A stretch of DNA of 64,000 nt from Telluribacter humicola. GTDB taxonomy: Bacteria; Bacteroidota; Bacteroidia; Cytophagales; Spirosomataceae. Both the position numbers and the translations under genes were made by a program. The stretch spans positions 62,001 to 126,000 of the forward strand of contig NZ_JAFIQT010000008.1 in assembly GCF_017355935.1 (NCBI RefSeq), given 5' to 3'. The notes beneath the pieces are model-generated. The model worked only from the letters and a program-made list of their open reading frames with translations. It ran no database searches and was not told where the DNA came from. The first letter of the stretch is position 1. Each line of letters opens with the position of its first letter. Below, in pieces: positions 16,778-25,224 of the stretch.

Positions 16778-17983
16778 ATGACCCTTAAAGAACTTTACCA
16801 GTTATCCCACTTTAATTACCTGTACACATACATTGAAAAGTTTACCCAAACCTCCTTCTGGCAGTTTAAGTTAGCACTCGTTTTATCGGTCTTTGTGTTT
16901 CTGACTACCTATCCCAACTATCTGGATATACTAACCGATCCTTCTCCAAGAACTACATTTGACTATTTTTTCAGCAAGTCCGAAGCTCCATTTGCCCCGG
17001 CCGTAGTAGGCCACACCGGATCGCACGGTGCCAAAATAGCTTTTCGGCTTACCATACCACTCCTGGCCAAAGCTCTTCGTATAGGCTCAACGGTAACCGG
17101 CAAGGATGTTGTACTTATCTTTATCATTCAGTCTCTGCTGCTACTGCCCTTTCTATGGGGCTTCATGAAAGTAGTAAACCGTCACCTCGACAACGTAAGT
17201 ACCGTATTGGCCGTTACTGCCTGTTCGGCTACCTATCTGGCCAGCGCCTTCTTCTGGGACTATCACTTCTGGTTTGACGCTTATGCTTTCTTCTTCCTGC
17301 TGATGGGGATGTTTTTCCGGAACCGGATAGCCATTTTTACCTTTCTGCTACTGGCCTGCTTTACCGACGAGCGTGCAGTTATAGCCCTATTGTCAGTTTA
17401 TATTTTTCACTTGCTGGAAGAACGGAACTTCACCCTCACCGGATTCAGAGAGCTCTTTCCCAGGAGTATACTGAGTAGCCGGGCCAGTGTAGTGGTTCTG
17501 GTGGTTGGTACCTATGTACTGGTAAGGTTATTGCTGACTACAACATTTAGTCTCAGAACTCCTTCCGGTGAGAACGTAGGGGTAAGTGTGTCCATCATTC
17601 CTTTTCAGCTCAAGCACCGGCTTATCGGTATACTCTTTTCGTTTGAAGGCTTCTGGATACTCTTTGGGATGTCTATAGTGTTGCTGATTGTTAACCGGCA
17701 GAGGTTACTGGCAGGGGTACTTCTGGCTTGCTTACTGCTGCATATAGTAGTAGCCTATAGCGTATATGACATTACCCGTAGCCTTACGTACGGCTTTCCG
17801 CTTTTTATCACAGCATTGTTAATTACAGGTAAAGGTCTTGCGAAGGAAAGAAAGCATATCCTGGCAGTAGTACTTCTGTGTTGCCTTGTTGTACCTACCC
17901 ACTACGTTATTTACCACATCATTCAGATCCCCTGGACGATAACCGCATGGGATGAGCTGAAACTGGTTGTGCAAAGCCTCTAA
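16778..17983 (+). CDS. Polytopic membrane protein of unknown function, paralog B
   Basis: A 401-residue paralog of the gene ending 183 bases upstream. By eye about half the residues are identical along the full length, including TTYPNYLDIL, AFFWDYHFWFDAYAFFFLL, ACFTDERAV, PFQLKHRLIGI, DITRSLTYGFPL and IIQIPW. The two copies have the same length and helix layout, so this is an old tandem duplication with both copies kept. Function is unknown. The conserved acidic blocks (FFWDY, TDERA, DITRS) are the best guide to an active or binding site. A strong hairpin ends the unit. Confidence 0.85.
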   Translation: MTLKELYQLSHFNYLYTYIEKFTQTSFWQFKLALVLSVFVFLTTYPNYLDILTDPSPRTTFDYFFSKSEAPFAPAVVGHTGSHGAKIAFRLTIPLLAKALRIGSTVTGKDVVLIFIIQSLLLLPFLWGFMKVVNRHLDNVSTVLAVTACSATYLASAFFWDYHFWFDAYAFFFLLMGMFFRNRIAIFTFLLLACFTDERAVIALLSVYIFHLLEERNFTLTGFRELFPRSILSSRASVVVLVVGTYVLVRLLLTTTFSLRTPSGENVGVSVSIIPFQLKHRLIGILFSFEGFWILFGMSIVLLIVNRQRLLAGVLLACLLLHIVVAYSVYDITRSLTYGFPLFITALLITGKGLAKERKHILAVVLLCCLVVPTHYVIYHIIQIPWTITAWDELKLVVQSL

Positions 17984-17999
17984 CATGATTAATCTAAGA

Positions 18000-18036
18000 C
18001 GATAAGGGCGGCCTGACATACGGGTCGTCCTTATCG
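18000..18036 (+). terminator. Terminator after membrane paralog B
   Basis: CGATAAGG (18000-18007) pairs with CCTTATCG (18029-18036). The stem continues inward as GCGGCC with GGGTCGT through G-U pairs. The tail is TATATATAC rather than a T-run. Confidence 0.65.
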
Positions 18037-18273
18037 TATATATACACACCTTTGACTCCTCAATCCTGACTGCATGAAAAAATGGTAGGAATATAGATAG
18101 ATACATCCGCTTCCCGACTTCTATGCATGTACCTTTTGTTCAGAATAAGAGATAAATCAAGCGTCAATAGAATTGAAGATATCGAAGTAGTAAAGGATAT
18201 ATACCCGCACAGATACAATAGAGTAATATAAATTATAAAGAGCGTTAATTCTATAATTATTGATTGTTTTTTA

Positions 18274-18281
18274 TAGGTTTG
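18274..18281 (+). promoter_or_regulatory. Possible -7 box of the RND efflux operon
   Basis: TAGGTTTG matches the Bacteroidota TAnnTTTG element exactly, 85 bases before the adaptor ATG in an AT-rich region. No TTTG -33 element is at the expected distance. Confidence 0.35.
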
Positions 18282-18366
18282 ACTTATAATTTATTATGGA
18301 TTACTACTTAAAGACGGAATAAAATTTTAAATATAAAATATTAGATTAAAATAAGGTAAAACTTGT

Positions 18367-19449
18367 ATGCGTACAATTATACTGATAGGTGGAGTCATTG
18401 CGGTACTGGCTCTGGGTAAGGTCTTCTACTTTGCCAAACCTGATATGGAAAAAGGTAATGCCGGGGGGAGCTCGCCCTCGGGTAGTAAAGGTGGTGGAGG
18501 TAAGGCCGGAGGAGCCGTTCCGGTAGATGTGTATCTGACGAAGCTGGAGACGGTCGAGAATGCACTTTACGCCTCAGGTACCATAGTGCCTAACGAGGAG
18601 GTAGATATGAAAGCCGAAATGTCAGGAAGATTGATAAGCCTGAATATCCGGGAGGGGAGCTACGTTCAGAAGGGCCAGCTGATTGCTAAAATCAATGATA
18701 AGGATCTGAAAGCGCAGCTGGCAAAAGTGGAATACAATGAGGAACTGGCCAAACGCATAGAGGCTCGACAGAAAAAACTGCTGGATATTGAGGCCATCAG
18801 CCGGGAGGAGTACGAGATTACCGCCAATAACATCCGGACTATCGGAGCTGACAAGGACGTGATCATGGCCCAATTGGAAAAGACCGAGATCCGTGCTCCT
18901 TTCAGTGGGACCATCGGCCTTAAAAATATCAGTGAGGGAGCTTTTCTGTCGCCGGGTACTTCGGTAGCTACACTGGTGCAGACCAACCCGGTAAAGGTTG
19001 ATTTTACGGTACCCGAGAAGTATTCCCGCTACATCCGCTTAGGCAGTGAGGTGAGGCTGAATCTGGATGGTGATAATACAAACTATTCGGCTCGCGTCGT
19101 AGCCGTTGACCCGAAGGTTGATGCTGAACTCCGGACCCTGCGGGTAAGGGCGGTAGCTGCCAACCCCGGCAATCGCTACGTACCCGGTATGTTCGTAAAG
19201 GTACAGGCCAACCTGGAAGGTAACAACAACGCCATCATGATCCCCACGGAGGCGATTGTGCCGGTACTGAAAGGGAAAAAGGTATACATAGTGAAGAATG
19301 GCAAAGCACAGGAGGCTATGGTGACGACGGGTATGCGTACCGACCAGAAGATCCAGATTACGGATGGCCTGAAAGCGGGCGATTCCCTGATCGTAACGGG
19401 TATTATGGCTCTCAAGCCGGACGCTCCCGTAAAAGTCAATAAGCTCTAA
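18367..19449 (+). CDS. RND efflux periplasmic adaptor subunit
   Basis: A 360-residue membrane fusion protein (HlyD/AcrA family) that bridges an inner-membrane RND pump to an outer-membrane channel. An N-terminal anchor (about 3-20) is followed by an unusual Gly/Ser-rich linker at about 32-50. Then come the barrel-sandwich lipoyl halves (GRLISLNIREGSYVQKGQLI and APFSGTIGLKNISEGAFLSP), a short hairpin with EAISREEYE, and the beta-barrel domain with VDFTVPEKY. The short coiled hairpin resembles MexH/MdtA-like adaptors. It is 29 bases upstream of the pump gene, and no TolC-like gene is present in the window. Confidence 0.92.
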   Translation: MRTIILIGGVIAVLALGKVFYFAKPDMEKGNAGGSSPSGSKGGGGKAGGAVPVDVYLTKLETVENALYASGTIVPNEEVDMKAEMSGRLISLNIREGSYVQKGQLIAKINDKDLKAQLAKVEYNEELAKRIEARQKKLLDIEAISREEYEITANNIRTIGADKDVIMAQLEKTEIRAPFSGTIGLKNISEGAFLSPGTSVATLVQTNPVKVDFTVPEKYSRYIRLGSEVRLNLDGDNTNYSARVVAVDPKVDAELRTLRVRAVAANPGNRYVPGMFVKVQANLEGNNNAIMIPTEAIVPVLKGKKVYIVKNGKAQEAMVTTGMRTDQKIQITDGLKAGDSLIVTGIMALKPDAPVKVNKL

Positions 19450-19478
19450 CCCAACCGGTACTTTAACGATCAACTAGT

Positions 19479-22400
19479 ATGAGTATCTCTACGATCTCCA
19501 TAAAGCGTCCGGTGCTGGCCATAGTGATGAATCTGCTCATCATTCTGTTCGGGTTTCTGGGCTTCAAGTACCTGGGTATGCGGGAGTTTCCTTCTATTGA
19601 CCCACCGGTGGTGTCCATTCGGACCAGCTACACCGGAGCTAATGCTGATATCATCGAATCGCAGATTACCGAGCCCCTTGAGAAGCAGCTTAACAGTATA
19701 GAAGGGATTAAATCCATCAGCTCTACCAGTAGTCAGGGCGTTAGCCAGATTACCGTAGAATTTGGTATTGGCGCGGATATGGAACGTGCCGCCAACGACG
19801 TACGGGATAAGGTAGGATCGGCGGCACGTACGCTGCCGCTGGACATCGACGGACCACCCATCGTAAGTAAAGCCGATGCAAACTCTGAACCCATCATAGT
19901 ACTTACTTTTCAGAGTAATACCCGCTCGCACCTTGAAGTGAGCGACTACGCCGAAAACGTAATCGCCCAACGCCTCCAGACGATCAACGGTGTGAGTGAT
20001 ATCCGGATATTCGGGCAGAAGAAGTACGCTATGCGTGTATGGATGGACCCCGGCAAAATGGCTGCCCTGGGTATTACAACGCAGGATGTAAAACGAGCTC
20101 TGGACCGGGAGAACGTAGAGCTCCCTAGTGGAAAAATAGCCGGTAATAATACGGAGCTTACTGTAAAGACACTGGGGCGCTTCAAAACGGAGGACGACTT
20201 TAACGAGATGATCGTGAAGAATACTTCCACGCAGATCATACACCTGAAAGATATTGGTCATGCCGAGTTGGGACCCGAGGTGGAAGAAACCATCCTGCGA
20301 CTGAACAACGTACCTATGATTGGTCTGGCTGTCACGCCAATGCCTGGCTCTAACTACCTCGAAATATCCGACGAGGTAAACAAGCGTCTGGCTGATATCA
20401 AGAAAGAACTGCCCGCTGATTACGAACTGGACACGCTCCTCGATAACACCATATTTGTGCGCCGCTCTATCGAGGAGGTGGGCGAGACTCTCCTGATTGC
20501 TATTGTACTGGTAGTACTGATTATCTACCTGTTCTTCCGTGACTGGCTGGTAGCGTTCCGCCCACTCATTGATATTCCGGTATCGCTGATTGGTACCTTC
20601 TTTATCATGTACCTGATGGGCTTCTCAATCAATGTACTTACCCTGCTGGCTATCGTACTGGCTACCGGACTGGTGGTGGATGACGGTATTGTGGTTACTG
20701 AGAATATCTTCAAAAAGATTGAGGAAGGCATGAGCCCGATTGAGGCGGCCATCAAAGGCTCCAACGAGATTATATTCGCGGTTATTTCGACTTCTGTTAC
20801 GCTGTCATCCGTATTCCTGCCGGTGATATTCATGCAGGGGTTTGTGGGTAAGCTATTCCGGGAGTTTGGTATAGTCATATCGGCGGCGGTATTAATATCC
20901 GCCTTTGTGTCGCTGACGCTGACGCCCATGCTCAATGCGTATCTGAACCGTAAGACGCACAAGCGTAGCTGGTTTTATGAAAAGACGGAACCCTTCTTTG
21001 AACGGCTTACCACCAACTACAGCAATGCCCTGTCCAGCTTCCTGCGGGTGCGGTGGGTAGCTCTGCCGCTGATCGCCCTGACGCTGGTGATGATCTGGTT
21101 TTTTGGAAAAGGGCTACAGTCTGAACTGGCTCCCCTCGACGACCGCAACTGGTTCCGTATCTCCATGACGGCTCCGGAGGGCTCCTCCTTCGAATTTATG
21201 GATAAGTACGTGCAGAGCGTTAGCCAGATGCTAATGGATTCTATGCCGGGCAAGAAGGGAATTATGCTGGTTACTTCACCCAATGGCTTTGGCCTGGGTG
21301 CCTCTAATACCGGTAACGGGCGGGTAGCGCTGGTAGACCGAATGGAAAGAGAGATGTCGCAGCAGGAAATCGCCGACTGGATCACCAAGCGACTCAAAAA
21401 GCTTCCCGATGCTAAGTCGTTCGTGGTACAGCAGCAAACCATTGCGGTGGACTCACGAGGTGGGCTACCGGTGCAGTACGTAATACAGGCACCTGATTTT
21501 GAAAAGCTACGTGAGTACCTGCCCCGGTTTATGGAGGAGGTAGCAAATGATCCTACGTTTGCGGTAACAGATGTGAATCTCAAATTCAGCAAGCCCGAGC
21601 TACAGGTGGTCATTGACCGTGAAAAGGCCAAGGCGGTAGGGGTGTCGGTGGCGGACGTAGCACAGACTATGCAACTGGGCTTCGCGGGGCAACGCTTCGG
21701 GTACTTCACCATGAACGGCCGACAGTATCAGGTTATAGGCCAGTACGACCGGGCCAACCGTGATGATCCTTTGGATCTGAAAAGCATGTTTGTCAAGAAC
21801 AGCCAGGGAACGCTGGTGCAGCTGGATAACATTGTGAGAGTGGAAGAGGAGAGTAATCCCCCGCAGCTATTCCACTACAACCGCTACATGAGTGCGACGG
21901 TACAGGCCGCTCTTGCCCCTGGCAAGACTATTGGTGACGGTATCGAGGCCATGGATAGGGTGAAGGATAAGCTGAATGACGAGTCTATTCAGACTGCTCT
22001 GAGCGGTGCATCCCGTGACTATGCCGAAAGCTCATCCAATACGATGTTTTCGTTCTTCCTGGCTCTGATCCTGATTTACTTCATTCTGGCCGCTCAGTTC
22101 GAAAGCTTTGTGGATCCGTTTATCATTATGCTTACAGTACCATTGGCGATTGGGGGAGCAGTATTTTCGCTCTGGTACTTCAACCAGACCCTGAATATTT
22201 TCAGCCAGATCGGGATGATTATGCTTATAGGTCTTGTAACTAAAAACGGTATCCTGATCGTGGAATTTGCGAATCAGCTGCGGGAGCAGGGGAGGGGAAT
22301 CAAAGAAGCCGCACTGGAAGCCGCTACCCTACGCTTCCGGCCTATCCTGATGACCAGCCTTGCCACTATCCTAGGGGCCATGCCGATCGCTCTGGCGTTG

Positions 22401-22592
22401 GGTTCGGCGGGTAAGAGCCGGATGTCAATGGGTATTGTGATCATGGGGGGATTAGCCTTCTCGCTGGTGCTGACGCTTTACGTAATACCAGCCATGTATA
22501 CCTTCCTGTCGCGTCAGAAAAACTTTGAGCGGATGCGTGAAATAGAGCGTCTCTCGCAGGAAACGCAGACCGAGGAAGTAGAGTTGATTTAA
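19479..22592 (+). CDS. RND multidrug efflux transporter, inner-membrane pump
   Basis: A 1037-residue proton-driven pump of the HAE1 (AcrB/MexI-like) family with 12 helices and two large periplasmic loops. It opens SISTISIKRPVLAIVMNLL, the usual helix 1. The helix-4 proton-relay acids are in GLVVDDGIVVTENI near residue 405. The helix 11-12 region reads TLRFRPILMTSLATILGAMP. The likely cargo is small hydrophobic toxins, exported with the adaptor encoded just upstream and an outer-membrane factor encoded elsewhere. A 20-bp perfect terminator follows. Length and motifs are complete. Confidence 0.95.
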   Translation: MSISTISIKRPVLAIVMNLLIILFGFLGFKYLGMREFPSIDPPVVSIRTSYTGANADIIESQITEPLEKQLNSIEGIKSISSTSSQGVSQITVEFGIGADMERAANDVRDKVGSAARTLPLDIDGPPIVSKADANSEPIIVLTFQSNTRSHLEVSDYAENVIAQRLQTINGVSDIRIFGQKKYAMRVWMDPGKMAALGITTQDVKRALDRENVELPSGKIAGNNTELTVKTLGRFKTEDDFNEMIVKNTSTQIIHLKDIGHAELGPEVEETILRLNNVPMIGLAVTPMPGSNYLEISDEVNKRLADIKKELPADYELDTLLDNTIFVRRSIEEVGETLLIAIVLVVLIIYLFFRDWLVAFRPLIDIPVSLIGTFFIMYLMGFSINVLTLLAIVLATGLVVDDGIVVTENIFKKIEEGMSPIEAAIKGSNEIIFAVISTSVTLSSVFLPVIFMQGFVGKLFREFGIVISAAVLISAFVSLTLTPMLNAYLNRKTHKRSWFYEKTEPFFERLTTNYSNALSSFLRVRWVALPLIALTLVMIWFFGKGLQSELAPLDDRNWFRISMTAPEGSSFEFMDKYVQSVSQMLMDSMPGKKGIMLVTSPNGFGLGASNTGNGRVALVDRMEREMSQQEIADWITKRLKKLPDAKSFVVQQQTIAVDSRGGLPVQYVIQAPDFEKLREYLPRFMEEVANDPTFAVTDVNLKFSKPELQVVIDREKAKAVGVSVADVAQTMQLGFAGQRFGYFTMNGRQYQVIGQYDRANRDDPLDLKSMFVKNSQGTLVQLDNIVRVEEESNPPQLFHYNRYMSATVQAALAPGKTIGDGIEAMDRVKDKLNDESIQTALSGASRDYAESSSNTMFSFFLALILIYFILAAQFESFVDPFIIMLTVPLAIGGAVFSLWYFNQTLNIFSQIGMIMLIGLVTKNGILIVEFANQLREQGRGIKEAALEAATLRFRPILMTSLATILGAMPIALALGSAGKSRMSMGIVIMGGLAFSLVLTLYVIPAMYTFLSRQKNFERMREIERLSQETQTEEVELI

Positions 22593-22610
22593 GCACTCAA
22601 CAAGTACCTA

Positions 22611-22651
22611 TAATCAGAAAAGGCCGGCAAGTTGCCGGCCTTTTCTGATTA
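22611..22651. terminator. Perfect 20-bp bidirectional terminator
   Basis: The arms 22611-22630 and 22632-22651 are exact reverse complements around AGAAAAGGCCGGCAA. A-runs on the left and T-runs on the right let it serve both the RND operon (+) and the convergent MBL gene (-). Confidence 0.9.
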
Positions 22652-22656
22652 TCTAG

Positions 22657-23553
22657 TTAAGCTTTTGATAGTTCATCATAAGCAGCCCCTAGGCTGCGCT
22701 CTATACCCTGCCCCTGCATGTAGGTCACTCCCGGTATGCTTGTGGCTTTCATAACCTCATCCTTCGACTTCCCGGCTTTAATCTCGCTACCGACAAAAGT
22801 GACCAGCTTCTCAAGAAAGTCTTTAAACTGCCTGATTTCTTCCTTGCCACCCGTGATCTTCTCCGGATCAAAGGCGTGGCCAAATACGAACAGCGTCTTG
22901 TTATCAAAGGTCTTGAGCGTCTGGTCCAGTACTTTTACCCAGTTGGTCACACTGGCTCCGGCGGTCATATCGACAAAGGGATAGCGGCCGTTGAAGAGCA
23001 GGTCACCCATATGGGCTATGTTAGCATTCTCAAAGTGGATGATGCTGTCGCCGTTAGTATGGCCGGGACCGAAGTAGTACATCCGTATGTTTTCGCTGCC
23101 CAGCTTTTGCTTCCAGGTATCGGTAAAGGTCACGTCCGGGAGTAGCTGCTTATCTAAGGAGTTTTGCTTCTGGGCTACTTCCCTTTGGTTCTGGAGGGAA
23201 TTTTGATGGGCTACTACGTGCTCCGCCAGCCCTTTAAAAGCAATGTTGCCTCCCGAGTGGTCGCCGTGGTGGTGGGTGTTGATCAGGTATTTTATTGGCT
23301 TATCTGACTTCTCTTTCAGAGCATTAATCAGATGCTGCGACTGCTCCGGAAACTGAGAGTCTACGACGGCTATACCCTGCTTATTGATGAGGTAAGCAAT
23401 GGTGCCGCCGCGTTCGGTAAAGATGCCTACGCCCTCGCGCAGGTCTTTCATTTTGTAAGGATCTTCGGCGAGTATACCTGCCATTAGTTCTTTACTGCTA
23501 AGCATAGCGCCCAGACTCAGGGCTGTAGTTTGGAAGAAATGTCGTCTGTGCAT
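22657..23553 (-). CDS. Exported MBL-fold metallo-hydrolase
   Basis: A 298-residue metallo-beta-lactamase-fold protein. The N-terminus MHRRHFFQTTALSLGA resembles a Tat signal (RR followed by F), which suggests export of the folded, metal-loaded protein. The zinc motif THHHGDHSGGN provides H94, H96, D98 and H99. Further ligands are probably in GPGHTNGDS and FGHAFDP. It resembles the glyoxalase II and class B beta-lactamase-like hydrolase group; a true antibiotic-degrading role is possible but not indicated. It is convergent with the RND operon and downstream of metK, which has its own terminator. Confidence 0.88.
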   Translation of the reverse strand: MHRRHFFQTTALSLGAMLSSKELMAGILAEDPYKMKDLREGVGIFTERGGTIAYLINKQGIAVVDSQFPEQSQHLINALKEKSDKPIKYLINTHHHGDHSGGNIAFKGLAEHVVAHQNSLQNQREVAQKQNSLDKQLLPDVTFTDTWKQKLGSENIRMYYFGPGHTNGDSIIHFENANIAHMGDLLFNGRYPFVDMTAGASVTNWVKVLDQTLKTFDNKTLFVFGHAFDPEKITGGKEEIRQFKDFLEKLVTFVGSEIKAGKSKDEVMKATSIPGVTYMQGQGIERSLGAAYDELSKA

Positions 23554-23624
23554 AGGGAACAGGTGAAAAGTGATAAACGAAAAGCAGGAGGCTATTCACT
23601 TAAAAGTAAGCATTAGTAGGATAC

Positions 23625-23668
23625 ATAACTAGAAAGGCCGCTCAATTTTGAGCGGCCTTTCTAGTTAT
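23625..23668 (-). terminator. Perfect 21-bp terminator after metK
   Basis: The arms 23625-23645 and 23648-23668 are exact reverse complements with the core AGAAAGGCCGCTCAA and a 2-base centre. It is 17 bases past the metK stop codon. Confidence 0.9.
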
Positions 23669-23685
23669 AAGAAAATAGCTAACAG

Positions 23686-24966
23686 CTACAGTTCAAACGT
23701 TTCTTTAATTTGATCCACGAAGTCGAGCTTCTCCCAGGTAAACAGTTCTACTTCTACCTCTTTTTCGGAGCCGTCAGCCCCCTTGAATTTCTTCTTTACT
23801 ACTTCATTCTTACGTCCCATGTGACCATAGGCAGCAGTTTCAGAATAGATAGGGTTACGGAGTTTGAGACGCTGCTCGATAGCGTAAGGACGCATATCAA
23901 AGATCTCACCAATCTTCTGGGCTATTTCTCCGTCAGTCAGCGATACTTTGGAGGTACCTTTAGTGTCGATGAACAGACCACAAGGCTTAGCTACCCCGAT
24001 GGCGTATGATACCTGTACCAGTACTTCGTCGCAAAGGCCGGCGGCTACCATGTTCTTAGCTACGTGACGGGTCGCGTAGGCAGCGGAACGGTCTACCTTT
24101 GAGGGATCTTTACCGGAGAAGGCACCACCACCGTGGGCTCCTTTACCACCGTAGGTATCTACAATGATCTTTCGGCCAGTCAGACCGGTATCGCCATGGG
24201 GTCCACCGATCACAAACTTACCGGTAGGGTTGATATAGTAGGTAATTCCGTCGGTGAATAGCTGCTGCAGTTCAGCTGGCAACTGATCTTTTACCCGTGG
24301 AATAACAATATTTATGATATCCTCTTTGATCTTGGCCAGCATAGCCTCTTCGCCGTCAAAATCATCGTGTTGAGTCGATACTACGATCGTATCAATGCGC
24401 TGAGGTACGTGGTTGTCGCTGTACTCAATCGTTACCTGTGACTTGGCATCAGGGCGCAGGTAAGGCATCAGCTCGGGTTCGTTATTACGAATGTTTGAGA
24501 GCTCCTTCAGGATCTTATGAGCAAGGTCCAGCGCCAGCGGCATGTAGTTTTCGGTTTCGCGGGTAGCGTATCCGAACATCATACCCTGATCACCCGCTCC
24601 CTGAGCGTTGGCTTTGGCTTCAAAGTCTTCGTTCTCCACCTTACGATCTACCCCCTGGTTAATGTCTGCACTCTGGTCATGAATAGCCGACAGTACTCCG
24701 CAGGAGTTCGCCTCAAACATGTATTCGCTCTTGGTATAGCCAATCTTACGAATTACGTCGCGGGTAATTTTCTGAACATCCAGGTAGGTGTTGGTTTTTA
24801 CTTCACCGGCCAGTACCACTTGTCCGGTTGTAACGAGGGTTTCGCAGGCTACTTTACTGTTCGTATCCCAGGCAAGAAAGTTATCGATGAGGGCATCCGA
24901 AATCTGGTCGGCTACTTTGTCCGGGTGTCCTTCCGAAACGGACTCCGACGTAAATAGATAAGGCAT
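23686..24966 (-). CDS. metK: S-adenosylmethionine synthetase
   Basis: A 426-residue enzyme that makes S-adenosylmethionine from methionine and ATP. Signatures: [20 protein letters not shown] at residues 5-24 (substrate and magnesium site), [12 protein letters not shown] near 122-133, and the phosphate loop [19 protein letters not shown] near 280. Length is slightly above the usual 385-400 residues owing to loop insertions and a longer C-terminus (for example [13 protein letters not shown]), common in Bacteroidota. It is preceded by a 257-base spacer containing a GC-rich, highly structured segment that is probably a regulatory leader. Confidence 0.97.
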   Translation of the reverse strand: MPYLFTSESVSEGHPDKVADQISDALIDNFLAWDTNSKVACETLVTTGQVVLAGEVKTNTYLDVQKITRDVIRKIGYTKSEYMFEANSCGVLSAIHDQSADINQGVDRKVENEDFEAKANAQGAGDQGMMFGYATRETENYMPLALDLAHKILKELSNIRNNEPELMPYLRPDAKSQVTIEYSDNHVPQRIDTIVVSTQHDDFDGEEAMLAKIKEDIINIVIPRVKDQLPAELQQLFTDGITYYINPTGKFVIGGPHGDTGLTGRKIIVDTYGGKGAHGGGAFSGKDPSKVDRSAAYATRHVAKNMVAAGLCDEVLVQVSYAIGVAKPCGLFIDTKGTSKVSLTDGEIAQKIGEIFDMRPYAIEQRLKLRNPIYSETAAYGHMGRKNEVVKKKFKGADGSEKEVEVELFTWEKLDFVDQIKETFEL

Positions 24967-25028
24967 AAGTATTCGTTAATGTAGTGATTTATAAAGAACT
25001 GGTTTGAATATATTACTAATTACAGTGA

Positions 25029-25155
25029 CCAGATAGTAGGCGGGAGAGGTGAACGTTGTTTGACCTGGCCGTTATTCAGGCAAGGCCCGCATCGTTCGTT
25101 ACCACCGTGGCGCTCTGACTCGGTTGGCGCTTCCGCCGAAGCTTCTGGATGCAAT
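25029..25155 (-). ncRNA. Candidate structured leader RNA upstream of metK
   Basis: A GC-rich island inside AT-rich spacer, read on the minus strand. Possible helices: closing stem CCAGA (25148-25144) with TCTGG (25033-25029); GCTTC/GAAGC (25142-25138 with 25133-25129) or the exclusive GGCG/CGCC hairpin (25137-25134 with 25129-25126); ACCG/CGGT (25124-25121 with 25107-25104); GCGGG (25090-25086) with CCCGC (25044-25040). GCATC (25152-25148) can instead pair with GATGC (25093-25089). The S-box core sequence of SAM-I riboswitches is absent. The class is unknown. Position before metK suggests SAM or methionine control. Confidence 0.5.
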
Positions 25156-25158
25156 GTA

Positions 25159-25190
25159 CAAAATTGAATTATTTCGGGAATATAACCAAA
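25159..25190 (-). promoter_or_regulatory. Predicted metK promoter
   Basis: On the minus strand TTTG (25190-25187), 20 bases, then CAATTTTG (25166-25159), one base off TAnnTTTG. Transcription would begin near 25154, immediately before the first stem of the structured leader. Confidence 0.5.
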
Positions 25191-25224
25191 AGATATACAG
25201 TAAATCAAAGAGAATCTCTACTAA

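Larger units (their letters stand above)
17984..18366 (+). other. Intergenic region before the RND efflux operon
   Basis: The 383-base gap holds the terminator at 18000-18036 and then an increasingly AT-rich stretch. A perfect TAnnTTTG box is at 18274-18281. I see no open frame, RNA gene or repeat beyond these. Confidence 0.6.

Noticed and set aside
19470-20261. 263-codon minus-strand frame in the RND pump
   Set aside because: Antisense shadow of a complete HAE1 pump sequence.
25029-25155. SAM-I (S-box), SRP RNA or tRNA in the metK leader
   Set aside because: The S-box core, the SRP GGAAG loop context and a tRNA cloverleaf with CCA-type acceptor were looked for and not found.
25020-25208. 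Minus-strand 62-codon frame over the metK leader
   Set aside because: The predicted promoter lies inside it, the composition is odd (Pro/Cys/Arg mixture) and RNA pairing explains the GC-rich stretch better.
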